DNA from: Neoscytalidium dimidiatum
Taxonomy: Eukaryota; Ascomycota; Dothideomycetes; Botryosphaeriales; Botryosphaeriaceae
Assembly: GCA_037367355.1 (NCBI GenBank)
Contig: CM074702.1
Span: 1 to 64,000 of the forward strand
DNA: 64,000 nucleotides
Direction of reading: 5' to 3'
Below the pieces are notes generated by a model. The model ran no database searches and was not told the DNA's origin. It saw only the letters and a program-made list of their open reading frames with translations. Below, piece by piece: positions 51,899-62,560 of the stretch. The position numbers were made by a program, and so were the translations under genes. How positions within the stretch are numbered: the first letter of the stretch is position 1; every line of letters starts with the position of its first letter.

Positions 51899-52344
51899 TG
51901 TATGGCGTAATCTCCTTTGTGCTTGTTTGTCTGTTTTCGAATCTGGGTTTGGGACACGGAAAAAAAGACAAGACCGGACTTCAACACGGTCAGGCTTCAA
52001 CGCCACCTATGCATGCATTGGGAACGGAGTTGGTGCTTCCACAGCAAGATACCATGGGATCGAGATTTAACACGAGAAAAGATACATTCAATTCCTTTTT
52101 TTTTCACTTTCCCTTGGCTGCAACGGCTGCAGAAACCCTTGCCAAGCCGCTTCCAATGCGTGTAGTCGTATATGCTGCCAAGTGACACTCTAAAGGAAGC
52201 TATAACCGTTGCGCTCTGCATGGTGGTGGACGCCCGTGGCATGACGTTTGAGGTGAACTGCCAGCTCACTAGACAAAAGAGAGACTGCGCGAAGCCCCTT
52301 CCAGAGCACGTTCAGCCCCCAAGAAGGCCAAAAAGAAGCGATAT

Positions 52345-52458
52345 TGCTACGGATGCGGTTCGAACGCATGCACATTTCTGTAGCAGAGTACAAGAGAAAG
52401 CTCCTGAGGAGTCCAGATTGACTTAAATCTGCCGCCTTAACCACTCGGCCACCGTAGC
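52345..52458 (-). tRNA. tRNA-Leu (anticodon TAA) with intron
   Basis: On the minus strand the acceptor stem GCTACGG (52458-52452) pairs perfectly with CCGTAGC (52352-52346), followed by discriminator A. The D arm is GGCCGAGTGGTTAAGGC, anticodon loop TTTAAG, and T arm ATGCG-TTCGAAC-CGCAT. The anticodon stem closes only if about 33 nt (roughly 52421-52389) are removed after position 37; the intron segment AATCTG can pair with the anticodon region, as in other spliced tRNAs. A 13-nt variable arm fits leucine. The GTTCGAA and TGGCCGAGTGG boxes are the internal promoter. Confidence 0.92.
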
Positions 52459-53512
52459 GATTTGAAGCTCTTTTGGCGCATTGCAAGACTTATGACAGTT
52501 GCTTCGCCGGAATCTGGTTCCCAGGAGGGTCAATTGCAACGGTGAGGCCCACCTGAGCAGCGATCGGTAGCATGCGATTCAAGTCGAGAGGCGCACGCAA
52601 CTGCTGCTGGAAGATGTAAGCTGGTGAGAGGCAAGCAGGCGAGGAGGTTGTGTGTGAAGGGTGCAAGGATTGCGCTGGGGACGAAGCGAGAGGAGGAAAA
52701 AAATCTTGATCGAGTTAAGGGAGACACGTGATTGGCGCTCCGCGTCTGCGTTCAGACGCTCTTCAAACAGCGTATGCCTGTCGCCGAAACACATGGTTTC
52801 GGGTGGTTGAGGAGCCGCTGCTGACGCCCTCGCCATGCTCGTCGATGGTAAGCCCTCTAGCTTTGCCCTGGGAGGCAGTGCGGGCGCGGAGGGCGGGGTT
52901 GAGTCGCATCGCGTACACCGCTCCGCACCTGTTGCACTGCTCAGGCGCACGGCATGCAAGCGCGGTCAGCTTGCTCTGGCTCCATCCCGCGTGCGCGGTC
53001 GGTGGGCCTCCAGGCTATGCCCCGATCAAACACGCCCGGCGCTGCAGTGCTCTGCCCACGCCAGGCCATGCTAAGCCTACGCTAACTTAAGCATACAAGA
53101 CCGCGAATTGCACCCTGCGGAGCCTGAGAATTCGCCGATCCAGCTGCAGTAGCGCCGTTTCACCGTCCACTGAGGCAGTGAGGCCGCACCGGCGGCGTTC
53201 GTGAGAGCGTGGCGGAGTCATCGCTGCGCGCCATAACCCTGCCTGAAAGGGCCTTAGCCCATCCTTCATGCATACGGCCCCCAATATGACGGCCGCCCGT
53301 GCTGAGCGCGCGGCTGAGGGTTAAAGGTAAGCTGGACCTGCCCTGAACACCCAATCTCTCCACCCAACTCCATCATCAAGCAAGACCCAAAACCACGGCC
53401 CTAAGCGGGCAGCCTCACCCACCATCTTCTTACCACGCCAAACAACCTATCATCAACACCTTCACGTTGGCAAATCACACTCTCGGCCAGCTTCCCACCG
53501 TGTTCCCGCAAC

Positions 53513-53872
53513 ATGCTCTCCAGTAGGGGGCCCGACCTCGGTGTCACCCGGGGTGGTAGTTGGCGACATGACTGCGGTTCGGTAGCTCGAAGACCGCTCG
53601 GCAGAGCTGGTCTCGAGCGCCGCGCCGGTCGCGACGAGTTACATTCAAAAATTCAATATCAAGAACATGATTGTTGTGCAATCCACGACGACGAAGAGAG
53701 GGGAGGACCCAACGCCGCCGCCGATGTCTCGATGATGGAGATGATGATGAACACCGACTGTCAGTCCCGCCGCCATGCCCCCGCCTCCGCCTCCGCCGCC
53801 TGCATCGAATTTGCTCTGCCCCTCTGCTTTTCCAGCAGCAAGAGCCGATGCAGCACCGTGGACTTAGGATGA
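53513..53872 (+). CDS. Possible small unassigned ORF
   Basis: 119 codons from the ATG at 53513. Support comes only from the 150 bp before it, which is a C/A-rich pyrimidine-biased leader like those before expressed fungal genes. The protein is Ala/Arg/Ser-rich with a methionine cluster (SMMEMMMN) and no family resemblance. It could be the first exon of something larger or a chance frame. Confidence 0.2.
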   Translation: MLSSRGPDLGVTRGGSWRHDCGSVARRPLGRAGLERRAGRDELHSKIQYQEHDCCAIHDDEERGGPNAAADVSMMEMMMNTDCQSRRHAPASASAACIEFALPLCFSSSKSRCSTVDLG

Positions 53873-54261
53873 GGGAGACAAGCCAGTTTGGGCCTGGCCA
53901 TGACCGGATGGTCTCGGGTTGCTGTTGCCGGATACCCTTGCAACACAGCACTGGAGCCAAGACGGAAAATTTTTAAACACACTACCTATCAATTTTCTGA
54001 CAAAGAGTGGGATAAGAGGAAATTCGAGAACGTGGAGGAGGATCAGAGGGAAGCAAGAGGAGGACTACCTTCGATGCGATTCGGACGGTCCATCGATCGA
54101 GCGAACATCCCGGCGTTTGGGAGGAAGGGCGGGGAAGCAAACAAGGCCACGTCTCGTGTGTCTTTTCCGCCAGTCGTTGTTGTTGTTGGACTCCACACAC
54201 ACACACACATCGGACGCGGTCTAGCCAGTGTGTTGGGCTTGCCGCTGTTCTACATTCACAT

Positions 54262-54293
<32 letters not shown>

Positions 54294-54852
54294 TATGCCG
54301 TCACTGATCACCCACGCTTCTACGTGTGGGCAGCTCGCCGGGTGAATCATACACACCGCCACTACTGTTCTCCAGAGCCCGCAGCTGGCCGAAGGGGGCC
54401 TGGAACACCTTGGTAATCGTTTTCAGGATTCACGATCGGAGCATCTTGGCGTTAATTTTTTGGGATGCTGCTCCACCTGTTTTCTCCCCCCGAATTTGAC
54501 TTTGCGATCTTCACCAGTATGGTCAAATGCTGGAGCCGGACCTTGGGTATCAGCCGCCTCTGGCACCACTGATGGGCGTAGTCCTCCTCTTGTAGTCTTA
54601 CCTCCATGTCCTTAGTCTTCCCACGTAATTCTTTGTCAGAATTGAACATTCCTCGTCTGCATTACGTATTGCTTCTGATTTGTGTGCTGCATCATCTCGG
54701 CTTTGCAACGACAACAATTCCTTTTACCTGCAACTGGTCTTTCAGGTCCGCTATCGAACGGCAACACGCTAATCCGAATACCACACCCTCAACCCAGGAA
54801 CGTCAATAAAATCCCTCCGCCACTAGCACCGCAAAACGTTGCGTCAACTATT

Positions 54853-54854
<2 letters not shown>

Positions 54855-54886
<32 letters not shown>
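54855..54886. repeat. (AT)16 microsatellite
   Basis: 32 bp of uninterrupted AT alternation in intergenic DNA. Confidence 0.9.
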
Positions 54887-54888
<2 letters not shown>

Positions 54889-55681
54889 CGTCAACGCACT
54901 TGCCTGGCGCAAGAGCTTGAGGAAGGAAAAGCAGACGCCATACTTCATTCAGCCTGTACCGACGTCTGATGTAAACGCAGCTTACCCCAATCTTACAGGA
55001 CTGTTGCGTGTATCTACAATAAGTGTCAACTATATTGTAAGTCTCATCCGCTCTCGAACACCGGTGGTGCCAGAATGAAAACTCGGTCGAGATACAGTCA
55101 TGGTTGTCTCAGTTCTGCTAACGAGTGAAAAAGATGCATCGTAGACCTTGACTCAACTTTCGCGGAGGCCTTTTTCTTTTCCATCACATGAGATTTGATA
55201 TCGGAAGCCTTGTTGTCCGCATCACGCACTAGGTTTTCAACAATATTGTAGAACACCCCACCTCTGGTTTGTTGAAGCAGATGGCATCGAAGTAGCCCGC
55301 AACAGAGACTAACTTGCTCGTAGTTGAAGAGTTGACGTGACGTTCTATGCAATCTGTGTTTCTCATTGTTTGAGTCAGACCCTACTGTGCAGTCGGGATC
55401 ATTTGCCCGTGATTAATGTCACCGTTTTCTTCATTGCTTACAGATATTCGTCAGCCCAATTATGCAGTGCCGACTCGAGGGCTGCACCAAATGCGAGTGG
55501 GTGTTCATGAAGGTACGATATGTTAATAGCCGCGTGTTCATTGGTCGGCGGGTTGAAATACCAGCATTAGGTTAACCTTTTCTGGCTCAGAACAGGGGTA
55601 ATTTCTCATCTAGCTTGCCTACTTAATGCTCAATGTATGAGGCGTCTGAAAAGTTCAACTCTTGGTCATAGGTGTTTCAGT

Positions 55682-57751
55682 TTAGTCGTCTCCTTTTTCG
55701 TTCTCTCCCTGCTCCTTCTGCTGCTCCAACTCAGTTGGTGGTGAGTCTGGTTCGCTCGCCGTCGCCCTACCCTCCTCGACATCTGTATCACTGACAGTAC
55801 TGAGGTCTCTCTCACGCATCTGCCTCGCTAAAGCTTCCGCTTGAGCGGAATACTTACACCGCGCACGCACGCCATATCCATATTTGTAGAAAAGCCAGGG
55901 GAATGGCAGACACATTAACGACAGGAATGCCGCAAGCGAAGATGCCCAGTGGGTTCCTGATGCCAACATAGATGGGGTGAACTCGTTAGCTGGTGATTTT
56001 ATCTTTGGTTCTACGAGTTCCGAGTGGCTTACCCAGTTCGTGGTACATCTGCGCAGTGAACAATGGGAATGCCGCCCCGAACAGCGACCGCAGGACGGAG
56101 CTGCCTGCCATCACCGACGCCGCGAACACGCTGTATGAGTCAATCAGGTAGTTAATCGTGCTCATGAAGACCAGCACCATGCCGAACCCGAATGGAATGC
56201 CGGCAGCGACGCTCGCCGGCCAAGGCACCGAGGGCCCGCAAGCCCAGGAAAACCAGAAAAGCCCTATAGGCAGCGCGAAGCCACCGACAATGCACGCTGG
56301 TAGACGTTTCTCTGGAGGCGCGTGGTCGCCGCTTCTCCGCACGGCGCGGAGGTAGCGTTTATTGTCGTAGCAGACGTTGTAAATCACCGATATGGCCATT
56401 CCGATCGCGACGGCGAGGAAAGGCAGACCGGCTACACCTTGTGTCCAGTGCCGGTGCTCTTGGTAAACCACGGGGAAAGCGCCGAATAGCATATATAGGA
56501 TCCCGTAGACTATTGCAAGGTAGAGGCTCATGAGGAGGACGATGGGCTCGAGTAGAAGCAACACCCACGGCCGCAGCATGTTGGTCTGAAGAACCTGTCG
56601 GAACGTGATTTTGCCTCTCTCGTGATCGAATTTACTGCGGTAGTCCTTGCCTGTTATCTGTGAGAGTTTCTCCGCGCGTTTACGAAGGAGGACGGGAGCA
56701 TACGTCTCGGGGACAGCGAGGCTACCGATGAGCCACATGGTTCCAGAGAAAACGGCCATCAATCCTTCAATCCACTTCCACGATGTAGCCGCGCCAAGGA
56801 AGCCGCCGGCAACAGGGCCGAGAACTGTGCAAGTGGTCAATAAATTGGGTTTGCTCAGCATACTGGAAGCATTTACCTGGACCCATAAAAGGGGCGACAC
56901 TGAACAAGCAAAGAGCGATGCCACGCTCTTTGGCTTCAAAAATATCTGCTACCACCGCACCGGCATTTGTTAATGCCGAAGATCCGAAGGATCCCGCAAA
57001 AAATCGAAGTACAAGAATAGTTTCGATATTTCGTGCCCCTATTGTTCCGGCGTTGAATGCAGTGAAAGCGCCAAAGGATAGGAAAAATATGATTTGCCTT
57101 CCATACATCTCACTTAGAGGTGCCCTTAACAGTAAAGTCAGACACTACGGGCGTGTGTTGGTGGGAATAGTTTACTCACCATAACAAAGGGCCTATCGCA
57201 AATCCCACAACGAAAAGACTAAGGCCGGCAACTGCCAGCTCACGGCTGACTCCGAACTCCTGTATAAGGTCCCGAATTCCTGTACGAGCCTTTAAAACCT
57301 ATGCTACGGCATATGTACGTATAGAGAAGAACGAAGAGGAGGTGATGGTGGCGGTAGGTAAGGGTAGTACCTCCAGAATATGCGGACGAACAAAAAGACA
57401 CAGAGAGAGCGCCGAATGCAGCAGTAACTGTGAGCATCCACTTGTACCACTTGCTCCAGTTCTGCGGGTTCGTAGGATCGTGATCGCTCCATTCGACCAA
57501 GTACGGGTCCAGATCTGTGCCTCCACCCGAGTATTCTGAGTTGAGGACTCTAGGAGTGACCAAGGCCTGATCAACCAGGAGCCTCCAATGTGATATGACC
57601 GATGCTCGCTCTACGCCTGTATGTGCTGCGCCCATTGTCACGATAGGTATTTTTGGATCATTCAATACTCACCCTCAAGATTTGTGCTGCATCTATCTTC
57701 TTGAACTGTATGGTTCACGTTCGGCCGCGGACTCGGAGTCCAATGCTGCAT
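55682..57751 (-). CDS. MFS multidrug transporter (DHA1, 12-TM class)
   Basis: 579 residues in six exons: 57751-57673, 57616-57371, 57279-57180, 57124-56877, 56824-56033 and 55956-55682. The first exon is chosen because a strong GTGAGT donor at 57672 and an acceptor at 57617 join MQHWTPSPRPN...NLEG in frame to VERASVISHW; the alternative start is ATG 57635, inside that intron. DHDPTNPQNWSKWYKWMLTV precedes helix 1. APLSEMYGRQIIFFLSFGAF is the loop 2-3 motif, and GPVLGPVAGGFLG the antiporter motif of helix 5. The tail is acidic. Drug:H+ antiporters of this group export diverse compounds. The neighbouring dehydrogenases are decayed, so the original partner pathway may be lost. Confidence 0.87.
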
Positions 57752-58799
57752 TTTTGCCGATGATAGTATTGGCGATAGATATAAGCCAGGTTAACAATGA
57801 GGAGGATGAAAGAGTTTCCACCGTGAATCAGCTTATCTTCTGCCGTCGGACTTCCAGCTCGAGCGCGCGCGCCTCGCCCAACTGCCGATCAGCGTAACCA
57901 ACAAGTATGGCTGTAAGGTCGTCGCCTTGGCGCGCAGTCAAATTTCTTGGCTCCAGCCACTGCGGGGTTGATCTTATGTTCTATTTGATGAACTGCTACC
58001 TCTGCCTCGTATTCTCTTGGAAATCTGTGGCTCGGCCGAGGTTCCTTCCTTCGCCCGCGGTTTTACTACAGCCGTTCTCCTATAAGGAATATTTGAAATC
58101 ATTCTTTTCTCCACAGCTTATCTCCGTTAACCGATAGCCGTTAGCCGGAATCGACCGCCAAGCTACCTCAGCATTGCCAATGCTCCGTTACAACTATACT
58201 CATTATATCCTAGGCTACTATCACTCGGGCGTCCTGCTCGCGGAAGGCTTATAGATCCGTACCGGGCGCGCATAGGCTTGCCGACCATCGCGTAGCAAGT
58301 AGCCGAGCTCATTAAAAAAGTTCAACAGACCTCTTATCAGTTCGGCCGCAGCATTAACCAGATCGTTACTGGAGGTTGATTTAACTTTAATATTGCTAGC
58401 GCTCTGAGGTGAGGCTGAAGCTTAAAAAGCTGTAAGTATAACTTCAATGTATGCAGCTTTTCTTTTTCTGAGCTCGCGTTTGCTATCTCTGCTTCTAGCG
58501 ATTTCTAGCCTGCTAAAGCACTAACATATATACATGACCTGCTTTAGCCATTCTCAAAACAATGTTGAACTAAAAATTAGGCGATTCGTAAAGTATAACA
58601 GGAAACGTCGACTGTGTCCTCCGCCTATGTTTACACGCTGTCACCGCCACTTAAGTATTGAGCGCTGTGTTGTCCAAATCATCAGAATATATCACATCAT
58701 AATACCGTTGTGAGCAAAGATAATGCAGCGTATACAAACTATCATATATGTAATGCAAGTAGTATCTCCAAATTGATAGAGACCCGAGGCCTGATGTGG
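57752..58799. other. Intergenic
   Basis: No gene recognised. The stretch 58100-58560 has a mildly repeat-like, AT-leaning character but no clear RIP signature. Confidence 0.4.
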
Positions 58800-60187
58800 T
58801 CAAGGTGATTTTTTCATGAAACGGGGTTTGCGTATTGCAAAAAGTCTTCAGTCCTTCGATACCCCATTCAACCCCAATACCGCTCTCCTTGTGACCGCCA
58901 AAAAGAGCATTTAGATCCAGCCATAGGTGATTTGTTTATCCATACATTCCCAGCATCGAGCTGCCTTCCAATTCTTTCAGCCTGATCCAGGTCATTCGAC
59001 CAGACGCTGGCGCCTAGACCCATCTTAGTATTGTTTGCCCGACTAATAACCTCCTCTTCATAACTCCATTTAAGCATCGGAACGATCAGAGCAAAAGGCT
59101 CCTCCGTAGCGATGCGAGTTGAGTCAGCTGGATTGTCGATAATGGTTGGCGTAATGAAGTCACCATCCTTTCGATCAAACTTGCCACCAATGGCAGTACG
59201 CAAGTGCTGAGCTTCTTCCAGAAACCCCTTCACAAGCCTGTACTGCATCTTATTTTGCACTGGACCCAGGAACGTGCCTTCTTTATCGCCGTTACCGATG
59301 ATCAATGTCTCCGTGTATCCGATGCATGATTTCAGAATTTTATCGCAGACTTTCTCACGCACGTTTATACGCTTAATAGCCACACAGATCTGGCCCGAGT
59401 TTGGGAAGGCAAGCGCAACAACGTTCGCAGCGGCGGTAGAAATATAAATATTCTCACAGATTATAGCCGGGTACTTACCACCAAGGTAAAGGGCAACGCG
59501 TTCAAGGGTCTTAGATGCAGACTCCATAACCCTCTTGCTAGTGACTGTAGAACCAGTAAAGCTAATCTTCGCCGGAATTGGGTGAGCAATCAACCAGGGA
59601 CCAAGATTATCATCACCTGAAAGACATTGCACAACGCCGGGAGGGAAAGAGCGCAGGGCGAGCTCAACGAGCTTAAGATTGCAGTAAGGCGTAAATGGCG
59701 AGGACTTTACTATAATAGGATTGCCATTTATAAGCGAAGGACCTATTTTGCTAATTGCCAAGGAAACTGGGAAGTTACATGGGACGATTGCTGCTACCAC
59801 ACCCAAAGGAGGGGGGGGTGCAGCGTAAGATGGTCTTTTTCTGGTCGTGCTTTGCAACAGTTTCTTCCTGAAGCCGCATATTTGCAAAGGTGGTGAGGAA
59901 CGTGTAAGCGGATTCAATTTCTTAAATAGAGACAAAGAGCTGGACAACATTATGTCAGCGCGGCGCTTCTCTCTATTGAACTACTTTACAGCTTATATAC
60001 GCACAGGCTTCCCTTGATCCTTGGCGAGTAGCTGCGCAAATTCGTCTCTATATTCCAGGATGGCCTGCGCATCGGCGGTGAGAGCTTTGCCCCATTCCTC
60101 AAAAGAAGGTTTGCTCCATGTCTGGAAGGCCTTTTGAGCAGCTTCCGCAGCGATGTCAACATTGGTAGGCATGGAGACAGACATCAT
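58800..60187 (-). pseudogene. Aldehyde dehydrogenase pseudogene
   Basis: From ATG 60187, VDIAAEAAQKAFQTWSKPSF and QLLAKDQGKP match the N-terminus of NAD(P) aldehyde dehydrogenases, then a stop near 59993. The frame resumes at PLGVVAAIVPCNFPVSLAIS, KISFTGSTVTSKRVM, LYLGGKYPAIIC and FPNSGQICVAIKRI. The catalytic cysteine is kept (GQIC), but the general-base glutamate of the LELGG motif is a tyrosine (LYLGG). Near 58930 the frame shifts; the true ending (FGGHKESGIGVEWGIEGLK, CNTQT) continues in another frame to about 58815. The gene would not give an active enzyme. It lies between a transporter and an alcohol dehydrogenase relic, a typical catabolic grouping. Confidence 0.85.
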
Positions 60188-60980
60188 AGAGAGGCTCAGG
60201 ACCACAGTATCTTAACTAATACTGCTAAGAAATCCGTGACGATGGTTGATGATGAATCCGGGAGTAGCGCATGGGTGACTCGAGTAATGCGCCGTGGCTG
60301 TTGCCGAGGTTCGGGGTCGGCATTCCTTCGACGAAACCAAGCCCTGCCATTTACTGCGGGGAACCCAGAAGCTCTAGACCCTGGATTGCGGGTTTCTTCG
60401 TTCCGTGTCGGCTATGAGAGTCAGGGCCACCTCGGAGATCTGAACGCCTATGTGAGCACAACGTTAGTACATAGGTCGGCCAGACGAGTTTGCCCGCCCC
60501 CTACCTTCGAAATGACACACTTTTCCTTCACAAGTAACAGCTGGTTAACAGAAAGCAGCCATCAAACTGTAAAAGGTAAAACGTGCCAAGTCAGAGATTG
60601 GGGTGTGGACAGGCTGGGCTGACCAACCTCAGTGGAATGCCTCTTGGCACACGCCTTTGAGGCTGGTTTGGGAATTCTCCATGAAACAACATGTCATGAC
60701 TAACATTCACCCTCATAGGCCAGGGAAATGCGAAGAAAAAGCTCTGCTGGTATATCAGGCAGGCGTACATCGGGTGGTCGGAGCAGGTACAAGGCGTAGA
60801 GAAGGAATGGCAAAAAGCGAAACGGTCCAACAGTCACATGGCATGCTGCTGGTATTGTTGTTAGGCTCTTGACTACCTGGCTCGACTTGTTGCCAGTAAA
60901 AAGAGCGACAAGATTGACCAGGAAAAAAAATTGATAGATTGTACCTTCATTCAACTCTCCTGCCCACAGAGCACCTGAGC
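60188..60980. other. Intergenic between decayed dehydrogenase genes
   Basis: This would have been the divergent promoter of the aldehyde and alcohol dehydrogenase genes. No site stands out. Confidence 0.4.
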
Positions 60981-62073
60981 GTGTCTGCAGCCTGAGCAAT
61001 CGTCCCTCGCGCACCGCTTTCCGAGGGCGGATCGGCCATGGAGACCTTGCACTTACGAGAGATTGCGGACGATGAATTGGTGGTTAGGATCGTGGGGTCT
61101 GGCGTCTGCCACACGGACTCCGTGATTCTGGGAAGTCTGAAAGAAGGCATGGGCAGTATCTATCCCTCCGTCAAGGGGCACGAAGGCAATGAAGAATATT
61201 CACTGATCAGATAGGGTCGTTAGGAGCTTGTATCTTACTGCTGGCTATCGTAAGTGCCGGGTATTGTTGAAAAAATCTGCTCGATTGTATCTATCGCTGT
61301 GGTTGGCGATCCTGTCTTGCTTTCATTTGCTCTCTGCAAAGAATGCCGCACATGCGAATCCGGGCACATTAACAATCGCATGAAATTCCATGCCCTGAAT
61401 TGGTCCAGCAGCATTTGCTTCTCCTCTGCAGCATAAGACATACAAAATGTTCATGGAGGATTCTTCAGCCAGTCAAGCTTTGCAAGCAGGACAAACGTCA
61501 AAGAAAACTCAGTGTCAACGTCAAGGATATGGTTGAACACGACGAACTTAGGCTGCTCGCGCCATTATGATGCGGCATCCTGACAAGATGTGGTACAGTC
61601 ATCAATGTGGTGCAGGCAGGACCACAGGATGTGGTTGCCATCCTGGGTCTCAGTGGCGTTGGCCTTTGCGACTATGGTTCGATCTATTCTTGTTACTGTG
61701 GATGACGCACTCTACTAATAGCTACCAGGTTGCTAAAACGAGAGGTTGTAAGACAATCATTGACATTGACCAGAAACAATCGGGTTGGGATTTTGCAAAG
61801 GAAATGGGTGCGACACGTACTGTTAACACTACAAACCTAGAGAACCTGGGTAGCATTGTCTCCACTACAAAGGCTCTCACTGCCGGGCACGGTACTACCA
61901 TCACAATCGATAAAACAGGCTTCGTGCCTCTGATACGGAATGCTCTGGACTTCACTGGACCTAAGGAGAAAATCATCCAGGTCGGAAATAATTCAAGCGA
62001 AGCCGCAATTACTATACCATTGGATGATTTGATAGTGGGTGGGAAGCGGTACATCGGCGCTTTGATGGTGGGT
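60981..62073 (+). pseudogene. Alcohol dehydrogenase N-terminal and cofactor-domain relic (ADH half B)
   Basis: Zinc-type MDR alcohol dehydrogenase pieces in order: AIVPRAPLSEGGSAM after a TGA, LVVRIVGSGVCHTD with the catalytic-zinc cysteine, PSVKGHEG, then a frame change to VGDPVLLSFALCKECRTCES (only part of the structural-zinc cysteines), GTVINVVQAGPQDVVAILGL with SGVG, and VAKTRGCKTIIDIDQ with GATRTVNTT. It ends at GGKRYIGALMVG near 62073. Several stops and frameshifts are present. The missing C-terminus is what lies at 19633-19805. Confidence 0.8.
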
Positions 62074-62151
62074 TCTATTTTCTCTTCTTACGCTGACAGA
62101 CAGAAAAAGAGGAGAGAGGAAGGAAAAAGATGCAGATACAGTTACAAAGCG

Positions 62152-62560
62152 GAAGAAATTGAAACGCCGGCTCCCCACGCTGCGTGGTTGAGCACACTGA
62201 ACCTAATCGAGTCGTTGAATCCAGCTACTAGGTCATTCCAGACCATATCGACAAGGGCTGGGAGTTCGGTGAGAGTATTGAGCACAGTCGCAAATACTTG
62301 AAGTTTGTCAAGAAGAAAATCCAGCAAGCGCAGAGAAAGCCTCCTGTAGACGGAATCTACAAGACGTTTGAAGATGCGTTTCCAGATGTGGGAAATAATT
62401 CAGACTTCTTCCTCAGTCATTTGTCAAACTAATTTGGGGATGGTGGCGAAATCTGGGAGGAGAATAAGCACCATGGAATTGCAGAAAAGAACAGCGAGGA
62501 TTTGGAGGGTTGGGGTTTCCACCGCCAAACGCACGAGGTGGGGGTCCTTTCTGCTCAGAA
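62152..62560 (+). pseudogene. MBL-fold hydrolase C-terminal relic (MBL half B)
   Basis: Starts at EEIETPAPHAAWLSTLNLIE (62152). After a one-base frameshift near 62235 it goes on as VIPDHIDKGWEF (normally IIPGH), then HSRKYLKFVKKKI, FEDAFPDVGNNSDFFLSHLS and, after TAA at 62430-62432 in place of CAA, FGDGGEIWEENKHH. This is the C-terminal half of an MBL hydrolase of the same subfamily as the relic at 19810-20361, which ends at VWVE where this one begins. About 80 bp of A/G-rich sequence (62073-62151) separate it from the dehydrogenase part. Confidence 0.7.

Larger units (their letters stand above)
52459..55681. other. Intergenic with microsatellites
   Basis: 3.2 kb with no gene I can support firmly. 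It contains (CA)8 at 54194-54209, a CCG-rich run near 54272-54293 and (AT)16 at 54855-54886. A possible small gene is listed separately at 53513. Confidence 0.4.
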
